From the NCBI GenBank assembly GCA_023382535.1, contig JAHDWA010000037.1:41503-105502 (forward strand): a DNA stretch of 64,000 bases, written 5' to 3'. Positions within the stretch are counted from its first letter, which is position 1; each line of letters begins with the position of its first letter. A model generated the notes under the pieces. That model was not told the DNA's origin and ran no database searches. It worked only from the letters and a program-made list of their open reading frames with translations. Source of the stretch: Anaerolineae bacterium. Lineage in GTDB: Bacteria; Chloroflexota; Anaerolineae; 4572-78; J111. Positions 43,335 to 54,192 of this stretch are shown here, piece by piece. The position numbers and the translations under genes are program-made.

Positions 43335-46292
43335 ATGGATCTGCAAGAGGTTCTAAGTCAGGTTATTACGCGCACTAACGAAATATTTGAAGCAGAGGCG
43401 GGATCAGTTGCTTTGCTGGAACCTTCGGGCCAGGAAATTGTAATTCGAGCAGCGGTAGGGGCCGGGGCTGATGCGGTTCGCGGCTTGAGCTTGCCGGCCG
43501 GCAAGGGGGTTGTCGGCTGGGTGATGGCCCACGAAAAACCGGCGCTCATCCCTGACGTCAATCTTGACCTTCGTTTTTACAAAAATTTTGACGAGCGCAG
43601 CGGCTTTCAGACCCACTCGATTATGTGCGTTCCGTTGCGAGCCAATGAGCACACCATCGGGGTGATCGAGCTGATGAATATGAACCCGGATTATCTAAGT
43701 GATAACGGGTTAAAGCTGCTCAGCGTTATCGCCGATCACGCCGCCCTGGCAATTGAAAATGCCCGGCTGCTGGCCGAAACTCGCCAACGATCCGAAGAGC
43801 AAGCTTTGTTATTTGAGTCAATGGCTATCATCACCTCGGACTTGGCCCTGGAAACGGTGTTGGATGCGGTCAGCCGGCAAATGGTGGAGGCGTTTAAGGC
43901 CGATCTTTGCCTGATTTCTTACTGGGAAAAAGAAGAAAACCAACTCCGCACCATCCAGAGTTATGTCAGGGTGGGAGGGAAACGCCTGGAACAACTGGTG
44001 CGTCCCCTGAGCAAAAGTTCGTTTCCCTATTCCGCTTTGGCGGCGCAGGCTCCCGGCATACTCGAAACCGGTACCGCCCAGGGAGAAGAACTGGCCTGGT
44101 TGGAAAACCTTCAAGTCCAGGCGCTTTTTCTCATCCCTTTGATTTATCGCCGCCAGACAATTGGCCTGGTAGAAGTAGGCCGGGCGTACAGTACCGAGCG
44201 GCTGACGGTTACAGCTCTACGCCTGTTAGAGACAATGGCCGCCCAGGCAGCCGTAGCCATCGAGCATGCCCGCCTGTATCACGAGGCGACCCGCCGCCTG
44301 GCTGAAGCTAAAGTTCTGCAAGAAGTGATGGTGGCCGCAGCCTCCAGCCTGGATTTTGACCGGGTCATCAGCGGCACCATTGGCGCACTGCACCGAACCC
44401 TGGGTATCGAGCGGTTGGGCTTTTTTCTCCCGGCAGCCGAAGGGGATAGGGTTGTGGCCCATCCGGCGACTATTGGGTTTAACTTTGACCACGGCGAGCC
44501 GGTTATTCCCCTGCACGGCAGTGCTGCCGGTTGGGTGCTGCGCCATGGCAAATCGTTATTGCTGCCCAACGTGCGTGAAGCCAGTCACTATTATGAATTA
44601 ATGCCCGATACCCAGGCTGAGATTTGTGTACCGGTGTTATCCAATAATCGAGTTGTGGCGGTCCTTAATGCCGAAAGTCCACGCGTTAATGCCTTTGATC
44701 ATGAGGATTTGCGCCTTTTTAACGCGATTGCCGCCGAACTAGCTGTCGCTCTTGAAAATGCTCGCCTGTTTACCGAAATCCGTGCGGCCGAGGCCAACTA
44801 TCGTGACCTGTTTGACAATGCCAATGATTTTATCTTTACTCTGGACGGTAATTTCAGGATTAGCAGCGCCAACAAAGTTGTTTTAAAAACAAGCGGTTAT
44901 CAGCTTGAGGAAGTAATGGGGGCGCCGGTTACTCAATTTATCTCCGCGCAGCAAATTCCTGCGCTTTATAAATTGCTTAAGGCCCATCTGGCTTCGACCG
45001 AATCTCTGGCCCCGTTTGAACTCTCAATTGTGGGAAAAGATAAACGTGAAATCCTGTTAGAAGTGACCCTGCGGGTCCGGCGGGAGGGCCGCCGGCCGGT
45101 CAGTATTCACGGCATTGCCCGCGATATTACCCACCGCCGCGAGCTGGAGCAGCAGCTCCAGCAAACCGAGAAACTATCCGCGATCGGCAAACTGGTGGCC
45201 GGGGTGGCCCATGAACTGAACAATCCGCTGACAAGCATTATTGGCTACTCCAGCCTCTTGCAGCAGAGCGATTTGCCGGCCGAAACCCAGGCCGACCTGA
45301 ATGTCATTTTCCGCCAGGCCCAGCGGGCTAGATTAATTGTCCGTGATCTGCTGACCTTTGCACGCCGCTTTGAGTTAGAGACGCAAGAAGTTGACCTCAA
45401 CGAGATTATCACCGGCAGCGCCACTCTGGTAGCGTCACAACTCCAGGCAAATGCTGTCCAGCTTAAAACAGTGCTGGATTCCGGGCTGCCCCCCACTATG
45501 GCCGACCCGCACCAACTGGAACAGGTTTTTGTTAACCTCATCACCAACGCCATTCATGCCCTGGCCACCAGCCCATCCCCCCGCCTGTTAACCATCGAGT
45601 CCTGGCACGAGGCAGATCATATTCTGGTAAGTTTTACCGATAACGGGCCGGGGATTCCGCCCAATCATATCAGCCGTATCTTTGACCCATTTTTTAGCAC
45701 CAAACAGGTCGGCGAAGGCACCGGGTTAGGTCTATCCATCTGCTTTGGCATCATTAGTGAGCATAAAGGGCGCATCTGGGCTGAAAACGGACCCGCCGGC
45801 GGGGCTGTCTTTTATATTGAACTACCTGTTGAAAAACCGCCGGCGGTAACTGTTCCCAGCCCGGCGCTGGCTGCTCCCGCAGCGCCAGCCTTTTCCAGTT
45901 CGCTAAGAATCTTGGCTATAGACGACGAGCCGGCCCTCTTGAACTTACTCCGGCTCATTTTTACCCACCGGGGCCATACGATTGAGACCGCCCCGGACGG
46001 CCACACTGCCCTGCAAAAACTGGAGAGGCACAGCTACGATCTGGTTGTGTGTGATGTCCTCATGCCCGACATCCTTGGCCCGCATCTTTACCAAAAAGCC
46101 ATCGAGAAATTCCCCTTCCTGGCGAATCGTTTCATTTTTATAACCGGCAATACCGTTGACATGGACACCCGCATCTTCCTGGAAAAATCCGGCCTGGCCT
46201 GGCTCTCCAAACCCTTCCTGCCGACAGACATCGAACAACTGGTTGAACAAACGGCGGCTAAGATCGGAAATCTTGATCCGGTTACAGATTGA
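43335..46292 (+). CDS. Soluble hybrid histidine kinase GAF-GAF-GAF-PAS-HisKA-HATPase-REC
   Basis: 985 residues without membrane helices. Three GAF domains (about 1-150, 165-310 and 325-475; note GKGVVGWVMAHEKPALIPDV), PAS (~480-600, DLFDNANDFIFTLDGNF), HisKA with VAGVAHELNNPLTSIIGYSSLL (His near 630), HATPase with LITNAIHAL, FTDNGPGIPPNHISRIFDPFFSTKQVGEGTGLGL, and a C-terminal receiver (LAIDDEPALLNLL, VVCDVLMPDI, LSKPFLP). Output partner not encoded nearby. The stop codon overlaps the -35 box of the glycine riboswitch promoter. Confidence 0.93.
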   Translation: MDLQEVLSQVITRTNEIFEAEAGSVALLEPSGQEIVIRAAVGAGADAVRGLSLPAGKGVVGWVMAHEKPALIPDVNLDLRFYKNFDERSGFQTHSIMCVPLRANEHTIGVIELMNMNPDYLSDNGLKLLSVIADHAALAIENARLLAETRQRSEEQALLFESMAIITSDLALETVLDAVSRQMVEAFKADLCLISYWEKEENQLRTIQSYVRVGGKRLEQLVRPLSKSSFPYSALAAQAPGILETGTAQGEELAWLENLQVQALFLIPLIYRRQTIGLVEVGRAYSTERLTVTALRLLETMAAQAAVAIEHARLYHEATRRLAEAKVLQEVMVAAASSLDFDRVISGTIGALHRTLGIERLGFFLPAAEGDRVVAHPATIGFNFDHGEPVIPLHGSAAGWVLRHGKSLLLPNVREASHYYELMPDTQAEICVPVLSNNRVVAVLNAESPRVNAFDHEDLRLFNAIAAELAVALENARLFTEIRAAEANYRDLFDNANDFIFTLDGNFRISSANKVVLKTSGYQLEEVMGAPVTQFISAQQIPALYKLLKAHLASTESLAPFELSIVGKDKREILLEVTLRVRREGRRPVSIHGIARDITHRRELEQQLQQTEKLSAIGKLVAGVAHELNNPLTSIIGYSSLLQQSDLPAETQADLNVIFRQAQRARLIVRDLLTFARRFELETQEVDLNEIITGSATLVASQLQANAVQLKTVLDSGLPPTMADPHQLEQVFVNLITNAIHALATSPSPRLLTIESWHEADHILVSFTDNGPGIPPNHISRIFDPFFSTKQVGEGTGLGLSICFGIISEHKGRIWAENGPAGGAVFYIELPVEKPPAVTVPSPALAAPAAPAFSSSLRILAIDDEPALLNLLRLIFTHRGHTIETAPDGHTALQKLERHSYDLVVCDVLMPDILGPHLYQKAIEKFPFLANRFIFITGNTVDMDTRIFLEKSGLAWLSKPFLPTDIEQLVEQTAAKIGNLDPVTD

Positions 46293-46317
46293 CAAAGCCC
46301 CTCCCCTGTGTTACACT
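46289..46317 (+). promoter_or_regulatory. Strong sigma-70-type promoter of the gcv operon
   Basis: TTGACA (46289) and TACACT (46312) with a 17-bp spacer. The -35 overlaps the TGA of the kinase gene. Transcription would start near 46324 and run into the riboswitch. Confidence 0.8.
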
Positions 46318-46360
46318 GACAAAGTAATGGTTGCTAACAATCAAAAATCTGCTGATTGAC

Positions 46361-46627
46361 GTGCTGCGGGAGAGAACCCGACGATTTACGATTTTGCCTG
46401 CCCTGGCGGGTAGGCCAGGGGATTTACGATTTTAGATTTGGTACTCATAATCGTAAATCGTAAATCTAAAATCCAAAATTGATTTGGGTCGCCGAAGGGG
46501 CAAGGTTGAGGAGCAAGCCAAGCTCCATCCGAAACTCTCAGGCAAAGGGATCGTGGCACAGACAGCATCTCTGGAGAGACGGCGCAGGCCGCACCGAAGG
46601 GGGTAATCTCTCAGGTACAGGACAGAG
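46361..46627 (+). promoter_or_regulatory. Tandem glycine riboswitch upstream of gcvT
   Basis: Two aptamers. Aptamer 1 (46361-46559) has GGGAGAGA, GCCGAAGGGGCAA and AACTCTCAGGCAAAGG, with closing GTGC/GCAC. Aptamer 2 (46569-46627) has CTGGAGAGAC, CACCGAAGGGGG and TCTCTCAGGTACAGGACAGAG, closed by CTCTG/CAGAG. The order and motifs are those of the glycine riboswitch that controls the glycine cleavage operon. Stem P2 of aptamer 1 (ACCC/GGGT) is interrupted by 106 nt of repeat DNA. A terminator follows, so it probably works by transcription control, switching on with glycine. Confidence 0.93.
46380..46485. repeat. AAATCGTAAATC palindromic repeat inside riboswitch stem P2
   Basis: Contains CGATTTACGATTTT, then GCCTGCCC...GGGTAGGC, then GATTTTAGATTT and complementary AAATCTAAAATC. 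The same family lies in cobN (3960, 5930, 6170) and at 57380. It can fold back to extend P2. Confidence 0.88.
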
Positions 46628-46630
46628 CAA

Positions 46631-46663
46631 ACGGGCACACTTTTGGAGTGCCCGTTTTTATTT
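46631..46663 (+). terminator. Rho-independent terminator of the glycine riboswitch
   Basis: ACGGGCAC and GTGCCCGT form a perfect 8-bp stem with a 9-nt loop, followed by TTTTTATTT. Lies 4 nt after aptamer 2. Confidence 0.9.
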
Positions 46664-46742
46664 CAAAATAGTCTCTTGTCCGTTGTTCCGTCCCATCTTT
46701 ACTGGCGAGGGGTCGCGGACCACAAACAAGGAAAGCTGTCCA

Positions 46743-47858
46743 ATGAGCGAAAATCTAAAACGCACAAACCTTTACCAATGGCATGTTGATCACGGCGGGC
46801 GGATGGTGCCGTTTGCCGGGTGGGAAATGCCGGTCCAGTATCCCACCGGCCCTATCGAAGAGCATCACCTCACCCGGCGTTCAGCCGGGCTGTTTGATAT
46901 TGACCATATGGGCCAGATCACCGTAACCGGCCCCGACGCCGAAACTTATCTTAACCGCATCGTTACCTGGGATGTCCGGCTGATGGCCGCCTACGAGGCC
47001 CACTACGCCTTGATGTGCTACGAGCACGGCGGCATCGTGGACGACGTTTTTATCTACAAACTGGCCGGGCGCTGGTTTGTGGTGGTCAATGCCTCGAACC
47101 TGGATAAGGATTTCCAATGGCTGCAAGATCATGCCCAGGGGTACAATGTCACCGTCACAAACGTATCGGCTGAGACCTACATGTTAGCCTTACAAGGCCC
47201 CCGCGCTATCGAACTGTTACAAAAATTAATCACAGCCAATATGTCCAGTGTAGCCCGCTTTAACGCCGTCGAAACTGACCTGGCCGGAGTTTCAACCCTC
47301 ATTGGCCGCACCGGCTACACCGGTGAGGACGGCGTTGAACTGTTTTTCCGGGCTGAAGCTGCCCAACAGGTGTGGGAGTCAATTTTGAATACGGGCGCAG
47401 CCGGGGACATCGAGGTCAAACCCGTGGGTCTGGCCGCCCGGGACAGCCTCCGCTTTGAGGCCGGTTTTCCCCTCTACGGCCACGAAATCAGCGCCGACAT
47501 CAGCCCCATCGAGGCCAACCTGGGCTGGGTTTGCAAATTCGACAAAGATTTTACCGGCAAAGCGGCTCTCCTGGCGCAAAAAGAAAAGGGCGTTGCCAAA
47601 AAGTTGATCGGCTTTGAGCTGGTCGAAAAAGGCGTCCCGCGCCAGGATTACCCGGTCACAACAGCCAGCGGCCAGTCTACCGGCACGGTTGTCAGCGGAC
47701 TGTACGCTCCCACCGTGGACAAGTACTGCGGCCACGCCTTTGTGTCCCCCGAACACGCCGCAGTCGGCACGTCCCTCCAAGTCATCATCCGCGACAAACC
47801 CAAAGCCGCCGTAGTGGTCAAACGACCGTTTTATACGCCAACCTATCGAAGTAAATAA
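46743..47858 (+). CDS. gcvT: Glycine cleavage T-protein, aminomethyltransferase
   Basis: 371 residues. Transfers the methylene group from aminomethyl-lipoyl GcvH to tetrahydrofolate with release of ammonia. Family marks: GGRMVPFAGWEMPVQYP, RRSAGLFDIDHMGQI, LALQGPRAIELLQ, IGRTGYTGEDGVELFF, GLAARDSLRFEAGFPLYGHEI. The ATG at 46743 follows AAGGAAAG; in-frame upstream codons belong to the riboswitch leader and are not translated. First gene of the gcvT-gcvH-gcvP operon. Confidence 0.96.
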   Translation: MSENLKRTNLYQWHVDHGGRMVPFAGWEMPVQYPTGPIEEHHLTRRSAGLFDIDHMGQITVTGPDAETYLNRIVTWDVRLMAAYEAHYALMCYEHGGIVDDVFIYKLAGRWFVVVNASNLDKDFQWLQDHAQGYNVTVTNVSAETYMLALQGPRAIELLQKLITANMSSVARFNAVETDLAGVSTLIGRTGYTGEDGVELFFRAEAAQQVWESILNTGAAGDIEVKPVGLAARDSLRFEAGFPLYGHEISADISPIEANLGWVCKFDKDFTGKAALLAQKEKGVAKKLIGFELVEKGVPRQDYPVTTASGQSTGTVVSGLYAPTVDKYCGHAFVSPEHAAVGTSLQVIIRDKPKAAVVVKRPFYTPTYRSK

Positions 47859-47859
47859 T

Positions 47860-47897
47860 TATCAATAATCAACAATCAATGGTCAATTGTCAACTGT
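47860..47897. repeat. AATCAACAATCAATGGTCAATT repeat-like intergenic stretch
   Basis: Short TATCAATAATCAACAATC-type units between gcvT and gcvH, similar in style to other families here. No terminator. Confidence 0.55.
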
Positions 47898-47919
47898 TCC
47901 AAGAAAGGAGAGCTTTTCA

Positions 47920-48303
47920 ATGAAACTTGATCCAAACGCCAAATACCAGGAGAGCCACGAGTGGGCGCGTCCCGAAGGTGATTTGTATGTCTGCGGCATC
48001 ACCGACCACGCCCAGGACAGCTTAAGCGATGTTGTTTTTGTTGAGCTGCCCGGGGTAGGCAGCACGTTCAAGCGGGGCGAAATCTTCGGGGTGGTCGAGT
48101 CGGTTAAAGCCGCCAGCGATCTGTACATCCCCTTGAGCGGTGAGATTGTCGAAATCAATACCGCTCTGGTTGATGCGCCGGAGGTCATCAACACCGATCC
48201 GTACGGGGCCGGCTGGATGATCAAAATCAGGCCCTCAAATCCCGGTGAGTGGGACAGTTTACTCAGCGGCGATGATTACGCCAAAGTTGCTGAAAGCGAG
48301 TGA
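47920..48303 (+). CDS. gcvH: Glycine cleavage H-protein
   Basis: 127 residues, the lipoyl carrier of the glycine cleavage complex. [20 protein letters not shown] carries the lipoyl Lys at 63, and [15 protein letters not shown] and [21 protein letters not shown] are family marks. Start set at 47920, after AGAAAGGAGAGC; the 47887 ATG lies before it. Its stop is 4 nt before the gcvP ATG. Confidence 0.96.
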   Translation: MKLDPNAKYQESHEWARPEGDLYVCGITDHAQDSLSDVVFVELPGVGSTFKRGEIFGVVESVKAASDLYIPLSGEIVEINTALVDAPEVINTDPYGAGWMIKIRPSNPGEWDSLLSGDDYAKVAESE

Positions 48304-48307
48304 ACGA

Positions 48308-51193
48308 ATGAACCATTTAGAGTTACTCAGACCCACCGACACCTTTGCCCGGCGTCACCTTGGCCCCCAGGGAGATAAAGTGACCCGGATGCTCGAAGTT
48401 TTGGGAGTCACCTCCCTGGATGAATTGATTGACCAGACCGTGCCGGCGGACATCCGCCTGAATCGCCCTCTTTGTCTGCCCGATCCCTTGAGCGAATTGG
48501 AGGCGCGGACCGACTGGCGTAACCTGGCTGCCAAAAACAAAGTCTACCGTTCCTTCATCGGCATGGGGTACTATAGTTGTCTCACCCCGCCGGTCATTCA
48601 GCGAAATATCCTGGAAAATCCCGGCTGGTATACCCAATACACCCCTTATCAAGCCGAAATTGCCCAGGGGCGGCTGGAAGCCCTACTCAACTTTCAAACG
48701 ATGGTCTGCGACCTGACCGGGATGGAGATCGCCAACGCCTCACTGCTGGATGAAGCGACGGCTGCTGCCGAAGCGATGACCCTCTGCCGCCGCGCTCAAG
48801 ACCGCAAGTCTGCCGCGAATGTTTTCTTTGTCTCAGAGCGCTGCCACCCCCAAACCATCGAAGTGGTGCAGACCCGCGCCGAGCCGTTAGGGTTTAAAGT
48901 GATTGTCGGCGACCACGAGCAGTACGACTTCGCCGAACCGACCTTCGGCGTGGTGGTCCAATACCCCGCCACCGATGGGACCATTTTAGATTACGAGTCT
49001 TTTTGCCAAAAGGCTCACGCCGCCGGGGCGCTGGTAGTTGTGGCCAGTGACCTGCTGGCCCTGACCTTGCTGCGCCCTCCCGGAGAGTTTGGGGCTGATG
49101 TCGTCGTCGGCAACAGCCAGCGGTTTGGCGTGCCGATGGGCTACGGCGGTCCGCATGCAGCCTTTATGGCTACCCGGGACGCTTACAAACGGCACATGCC
49201 GGGGCGGCTGGCCGGGGTTTCCAGAGATGCGACCGGCCAACCCGCCTATCGGCTGACCTTACAGACGCGAGAGCAGCACATTCGCCGGGAGCATGCCACC
49301 AGTAATATCTGCACGGCCCAGGTGCTGTTGGCCGTGATGGCCTCGATGTATGCGGTATACCATGGCCCCGCCGGCTTAACGCGCATTGCCCAACGGGTGC
49401 AGCTGCTGACCGAAACCCTGGCGGCCGGGCTGCGGCAGTTGGGCTACACCGTAGCCAATGGTCTGGTGTTCGATACACTGAAGATCAGCGGCGGTCCGCG
49501 CACACCCAAACAGTTGATCCACGAGGCCCTGGCCCGCCAGGTCAACCTTCGCCTTTATGACGACGAAGCCACCGGTATCTCTCTGGACGAATTTGCTCTG
49601 GCGCAGGATTTGGAACTGTTGTTTGAAATCTATGGCGCTAAACCCGGCCAGCTTGACCTGGAAGAGATAGCGGCCACTGTAGACCTGACCTACCCGGAGC
49701 CTCATCAGCGGCAAAGCGCCTTTTTAACCCATACCGTTTTCAACAGCTACCACTCTGAAACGGAGATGCTGCGCTACATTCACCGGCTGCAAGCATGCGA
49801 TCTGTCGCTGACCCACTCGATGATTCCGCTGGGGTCTTGCACTATGAAGTTGAATGCTACCGCCGAGATGCTGCCGATTACCTGGCCGCAGTTTGCGCAT
49901 CTGCATCCTTTTGCCCCCCTTGATCAGGCCGAGGGTTATCAAATTATGTTCGAGCGGCTGGAGGGCTGGCTGGCTGAGATTACCGGTTTTGCTGCCACCT
50001 CGCTGCAACCGAATGCCGGTTCGCAGGGTGAGTATGCCGGGCTGCTGACGATCCGCGCCTACCATCACGACCGGGGTCAGGATCAGCGAAATATCTGCCT
50101 GATTCCCAGTTCGGCGCATGGCACAAACCCGGCCAGTGCCGCTATGGCCGGAATGCAGGTGGTAGTGGTCGCCTGTGACCACAACGGCAATATTGACCTG
50201 GCCGACCTGCGCCGAAAAGCCGAAGAGCATCGGGATCACCTGGCCGCCCTGATGGTCACTTACCCTTCTACTCACGGCGTCTTTGAGGCTGAGATCAAGG
50301 AAATCTGCCGGATTGTCCACGAGTACGGCGGGCAGGTCTACATGGACGGGGCCAATATGAACGCCCAGGTGGGCCTCTGCCGCCCCGGCGATATCGGCGC
50401 AGATGTATGTCACCTGAACCTGCACAAAACCTTCTGTATCCCGCACGGTGGCGGCGGGCCGGGCATGGGTCCGATTTGCGTCGCGGCACACCTGGCTCCA
50501 TTTTTGCCGCATCACGTCGTGGTGCATGGGGTCGGAGGGAAAAAAGGAGTGGGTGCTGTCTCGGCAGCGCCGTGGGGCAGTGCCAGTATTTTGCCCATCT
50601 CCTATACCTACATTGCCATGATGGGTGCGGCGGGCTTAACGGAGGCGACCAAAATCGCCATCCTCAATGCCAACTATGTCGCCGCCCGGCTCGACCCCTA
50701 CTATCCCGTGCTCTATAAAGGCACCAACGGCCGCGTGGCCCACGAGTGCATCATTGACCTGCGCCCGCTCAAAGAGGCCAGCGGGGTTGAAGCCGAAGAT
50801 GTGGCTAAACGCCTCATGGATTACGGTTTCCACGCGCCGACAATGTCCTTCCCGGTACCGGGGACGTTGATGATCGAACCGACGGAAAGTGAGTCGCTGG
50901 AAGAGCTGGATCGTTTCTGCGAGGCGCTCATCAGCATTCGTGAAGAGATTCGGGCCGTTGAGGAGGGCCGGATAGATCGGGAAAATAATCCCCTCAAACA
51001 TGCCCCTCACACCGCCGCCGTCGTGACCTCTGACCGGTGGGACCGGCCCTACTCGCGGGAGCAGGCCGCTTTTCCTGCGCCGTGGGTCCAGGCATCGAAA
51101 TTCTGGCCCTCCGTCTCACGCATTGACAATGTTTACGGCGACCGCAATCTGTTCTGCATCTGCGTGCCGATAGAGGCCTACGAGAGCGCCTGA
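48308..51193 (+). CDS. gcvP: Glycine dehydrogenase (decarboxylating), full-length P-protein
   Basis: 961 residues; PLP enzyme that decarboxylates glycine and passes the aminomethyl group to lipoyl GcvH. N-terminal half: [57 protein letters not shown]-terminal half: [18 protein letters not shown] and [21 protein letters not shown] with the Schiff-base Lys at 707. This is the single-polypeptide form rather than the split gcvPA/gcvPB form common in Gram-positives and many thermophiles. A hairpin terminator follows at 51345. Confidence 0.96.
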   Translation: MNHLELLRPTDTFARRHLGPQGDKVTRMLEVLGVTSLDELIDQTVPADIRLNRPLCLPDPLSELEARTDWRNLAAKNKVYRSFIGMGYYSCLTPPVIQRNILENPGWYTQYTPYQAEIAQGRLEALLNFQTMVCDLTGMEIANASLLDEATAAAEAMTLCRRAQDRKSAANVFFVSERCHPQTIEVVQTRAEPLGFKVIVGDHEQYDFAEPTFGVVVQYPATDGTILDYESFCQKAHAAGALVVVASDLLALTLLRPPGEFGADVVVGNSQRFGVPMGYGGPHAAFMATRDAYKRHMPGRLAGVSRDATGQPAYRLTLQTREQHIRREHATSNICTAQVLLAVMASMYAVYHGPAGLTRIAQRVQLLTETLAAGLRQLGYTVANGLVFDTLKISGGPRTPKQLIHEALARQVNLRLYDDEATGISLDEFALAQDLELLFEIYGAKPGQLDLEEIAATVDLTYPEPHQRQSAFLTHTVFNSYHSETEMLRYIHRLQACDLSLTHSMIPLGSCTMKLNATAEMLPITWPQFAHLHPFAPLDQAEGYQIMFERLEGWLAEITGFAATSLQPNAGSQGEYAGLLTIRAYHHDRGQDQRNICLIPSSAHGTNPASAAMAGMQVVVVACDHNGNIDLADLRRKAEEHRDHLAALMVTYPSTHGVFEAEIKEICRIVHEYGGQVYMDGANMNAQVGLCRPGDIGADVCHLNLHKTFCIPHGGGGPGMGPICVAAHLAPFLPHHVVVHGVGGKKGVGAVSAAPWGSASILPISYTYIAMMGAAGLTEATKIAILNANYVAARLDPYYPVLYKGTNGRVAHECIIDLRPLKEASGVEAEDVAKRLMDYGFHAPTMSFPVPGTLMIEPTESESLEELDRFCEALISIREEIRAVEEGRIDRENNPLKHAPHTAAVVTSDRWDRPYSREQAAFPAPWVQASKFWPSVSRIDNVYGDRNLFCICVPIEAYESA

Positions 51194-51344
51194 ACCAGGG
51201 GTTGTCACTTAGGAGATTGACAGGTAGTAGATACAGACTTTTCCTTGCAGGGGCGCTACTTTGCTTGCAGTACGGCATAATTCGCATGAACAGCTTTTGA
51301 AAAAGAGTTGCTGCAAAATATCCGTAGAAGCTTAAGGTTAGTAC

Positions 51345-51387
51345 AAGAGTCACGTTGTAGAAGCAACTTACACCGTGACTCTTTTTT
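51345..51387 (+). terminator. Rho-independent terminator of the gcv operon
   Basis: AAGAGTCACG (51345) is complementary to CGTGACTCTT (51374), with a loop of ~19 nt and a following run of T (51382-51387). Region 51194-51496 otherwise shows nothing. Confidence 0.85.
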
Positions 51388-51496
51388 ATTACTTGATCCA
51401 ACCAGTCAAATTTGTTTAATCCATTTTATGACACTTGATTAAGTCCTTCAGAACTCTGCAGAACTATCTTTAGCCGCAGCGACAAAAGAATTATCC

Positions 51497-51976
51497 TCAA
51501 CTCACCGCTTTCTTCACGAGCGCGCTGATCCTGGCCTCTTCGGCGGCGGTCAACTCCTTCAGCGCGAAGGAGGTCGGCCACATGGCGCCTTCGTCGAGGT
51601 TCGCCTCGTCGCTGAAACCGAACGTCGCGTACCTCGAGTTGAACTTCTGCGCGCTTTGGAAGAAGCAGACGACCTTGCCGTCCTTGGCATACGCGGGCAT
51701 CCCGTACCAGGTTTTCGGCCAGAGGGCTGGCGCGCTGTCTTTGACGATCTCATGGAGCCGCTGGGCCATGGCCCGCTCCGGTTCCGGCATCTCGGCAATC
51801 GCCGCGAGCGCAGCGTTTTCCCCATCCGCCTTGTTCTTGTTCGCGCGCGCTTCCGCCTTCAGCTCTTTGGCGCGCTCCTTCATCGCGGCTCGTTCCTCGT
51901 CCGTGAATCCCTGGTCCTTCTTGCCGGTCGCGGTGGTGCTCTTGGCGGACTTTTGCGTATCCTTCTTTGTGCTCAT
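51497..51976 (-). CDS. DUF1801-family protein
   Basis: 159 residues. Lys/Ala/Glu-rich N-terminal ~60 residues (coiled or disordered), then the DUF1801 fold with [52 protein letters not shown], a family including bacterial frataxin-like YdhG proteins of uncertain role. AGGAGG lies 5-6 nt before ATG. Codon choice is more extreme in G/C than its neighbours and homologues are typical of Actinobacteria and Proteobacteria; possible transfer is inference. Confidence 0.82.
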   Translation of the reverse strand: MSTKKDTQKSAKSTTATGKKDQGFTDEERAAMKERAKELKAEARANKNKADGENAALAAIAEMPEPERAMAQRLHEIVKDSAPALWPKTWYGMPAYAKDGKVVCFFQSAQKFNSRYATFGFSDEANLDEGAMWPTSFALKELTAAEEARISALVKKAVS

Positions 51977-52448
51977 AAAAACCTCCTCAGACTGATTTGG
52001 ATTGGAAACCTCGCCACCTAACGATTTGCGGCTCGTCCCGTACGTTCTTCACGGGATACACTACTTTGTGGTGCGGACCGGCGGACGAGGGGGGCAAAAA
52101 CCAATCTTTCACCCAGGATAAAGGACGCTCATTGTAGAACAGAATTTCTACTCAGTCAAGAGAGAATCTGTCCGATCAAAGCCAAACATAAACGCATTTA
52201 CCGGAAGCGATCTTCCGGGTTAGGAATAAAGTGGGGCTAGATTTTACCCGGAAAAGGGTTATAATAATAAAGCTACGTCAGTAGGTTATTTTTCTTGAGG
52301 CCAGCTTTAGGGGGAGCCTGGCTTTGAGATGACCCCTATTCACCAGCAAAATGACATAAGCCGGCCAAGAACTTTGTTTCATCCTGGTGATGGTTCTTTG
52401 GATCGCTATCTTAACAACCGAACATGCCTCTCCCTTGTAAGGGCTAAC
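51977..52448. other. Intergenic region with possible promoter
   Basis: Divergent region between the DUF1801 and PAS kinase genes. TATAAT occurs at about 52259 with only a weak -35. Two in-frame start sites for the kinase (52329, 52449) lie within or at its end. No repeat or RNA was recognised. Confidence 0.4.
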
Positions 52449-54170
52449 ATGATGAAGGGTACACGGAAGACTAAAGCCCAGCTAATCCAGGAATTGACCG
52501 ACCTGCGCCAGCAAATGGCCCAATTAGAAGCCGCTTACCAGCGGTTAGATACTGCCTGGCATGAAAGTGATGAACGATTTCGCCACTGGTCCGAAGCCAC
52601 TTTTGAAGGGGTGGCATTTCACGAGCACGGCCAGATTTTAGAAGCCAACCCAAAGTTGGCCGAGATATTTGGCTATGAACTCCCTGAATTTATTGGTAAA
52701 CAGATATCGGAGCTGATCGCCCCGGAGTCGCGAGACCAGGTTTTGACGAAGACTCTGTCAGGAACTCAAGAAGCTTACGAGGCTGTCGGTTTAAGAAAAG
52801 ACGGCGTTGTTTTCCCCATCGAAATTAGCGAAAAAACGATTCCCTATGAGGCGCGCACAGCCAAGATACTGGTCGTCCGCGACACTACCGAACAAAAGCG
52901 GGCCAAAGCCGCCTACAAACAGGCAGTCATTTATGCCCACGAACTCCGGGCGGAGATCAACGAACGTAAGCGGGCGGAGGCGCTCCGGAACGAATTGGAG
53001 CAGCAATTCCGCCAGGTCCAAAAGATGGAGGCGATTGGCCGCCTGGCCGGAGGAGTGGCCCACGATTTTAACAATTTGCTGACGGCCATTATGGGCTATA
53101 CGGCTATGGCTGCGGACACCCTGCCTCCCGACCATGCGGCCCATCCTGATTTGGAGGGTATTCAAAAAACGGCCCAACGCGCTGCCAACCTCACCCGCCA
53201 ATTGCTAGCCTTCGCGCGCCGACAGATCATCGAACCGAGAGTGCTCAATCTGAACGATTTGATCCTTAACGTCGAAAAGATGCTGCGCCGTCTCATCAGT
53301 GAAGACATTAAGTTGACCGCCCTCCTGGCTCCAGACCTGGCCCCCCTCAAGGCCGACCCGGGTCAATTAGAGCAAATTTTACTCAACCTGGTAGTAAATG
53401 CCCGCGACGCCATGCCCAACGGGGGTGAACTCATCATCGAAACAGCCAATGTCAGTCTCGATCACGACTACGCCCGCCGGCACGCCGAGGTAACCCCCGG
53501 CGAGTACGTGCTTCTGGCAGTCAGCGATACCGGCATTGGGATGACCGAAGAAGTCAAGGCTCGCCTGTTTGAACCGTTTTTCACGACGAAAGAGGTCGGT
53601 AAAGGGACGGGGCTGGGCCTGGCAACTTGCTTTGGCATTGTGAAACAGAATGAGGGTCATATCCGCGCCTACAGCGAAGTGGGCGTAGGCACAACGTTCA
53701 AGATTTATCTGCCGCAGGTGGAGGGGGTCGCCACACCGCTCGTCAGGCCCGAACCCATTGATATCCTGGCTCAGGGCACAGAAACCATCCTGCTGGCCGA
53801 AGATGAAATCACCGTGCGCGACCTGGCGGCGCAGTCATTACGCCAGCAAGGCTATACCGTGCTGGAAGCCACCGATGGCCTTGAAGCGCTCGAGCTGGCG
53901 CAGAGCCAGCCCCAAAACGAAATCCATTTGCTGTTGACCGATATGATCATGCCTCGATTGGGTGGTGCGAATCTGGCCGAACAACTCAGAACCACCCGCC
54001 CCCAACTTAAGGTGTTGTTTATGTCGGGTTATACGGACAGTACCATCATCCGTTATGGCCTGCCCCAAACAGGGAGCGCCTTTCTCCAGAAGCCTTTTTC
54101 CCCCAGGCGACTGATCCGGAAGGTACGTGAAGTGTTAGATATCGAAGAGAAGACCCTGGAACAAACTTAG
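52449..54170 (+). CDS. Soluble hybrid histidine kinase PAS-HisKA-HATPase-REC
   Basis: 573 residues from ATG 52449. N-terminal [25 protein letters not shown] forms a coiled coil. PAS (~40-155: [18 protein letters not shown]), second coiled stretch, His[17 protein letters not shown] (His near 208), HATPase [39 protein letters not shown] and [11 protein letters not shown], receiver [25 protein letters not shown] and FLQKPFSP. No membrane helix. ATG 52329 in frame would add 40 residues; 52449 is preferred because conserved sequence starts there. The Asp/DFNNLL type is common in free-standing sensors. Confidence 0.9.
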   Translation: MMKGTRKTKAQLIQELTDLRQQMAQLEAAYQRLDTAWHESDERFRHWSEATFEGVAFHEHGQILEANPKLAEIFGYELPEFIGKQISELIAPESRDQVLTKTLSGTQEAYEAVGLRKDGVVFPIEISEKTIPYEARTAKILVVRDTTEQKRAKAAYKQAVIYAHELRAEINERKRAEALRNELEQQFRQVQKMEAIGRLAGGVAHDFNNLLTAIMGYTAMAADTLPPDHAAHPDLEGIQKTAQRAANLTRQLLAFARRQIIEPRVLNLNDLILNVEKMLRRLISEDIKLTALLAPDLAPLKADPGQLEQILLNLVVNARDAMPNGGELIIETANVSLDHDYARRHAEVTPGEYVLLAVSDTGIGMTEEVKARLFEPFFTTKEVGKGTGLGLATCFGIVKQNEGHIRAYSEVGVGTTFKIYLPQVEGVATPLVRPEPIDILAQGTETILLAEDEITVRDLAAQSLRQQGYTVLEATDGLEALELAQSQPQNEIHLLLTDMIMPRLGGANLAEQLRTTRPQLKVLFMSGYTDSTIIRYGLPQTGSAFLQKPFSPRRLIRKVREVLDIEEKTLEQT

Positions 54171-54192
54171 GGCCGTAGTTAACTCACCCAAT

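Noticed and set aside
46479..46742. 88-codon N-terminal extension of gcvT
   Set aside because: The in-frame codons lie within the glycine riboswitch and its terminator; conserved GcvT sequence begins at 46743.
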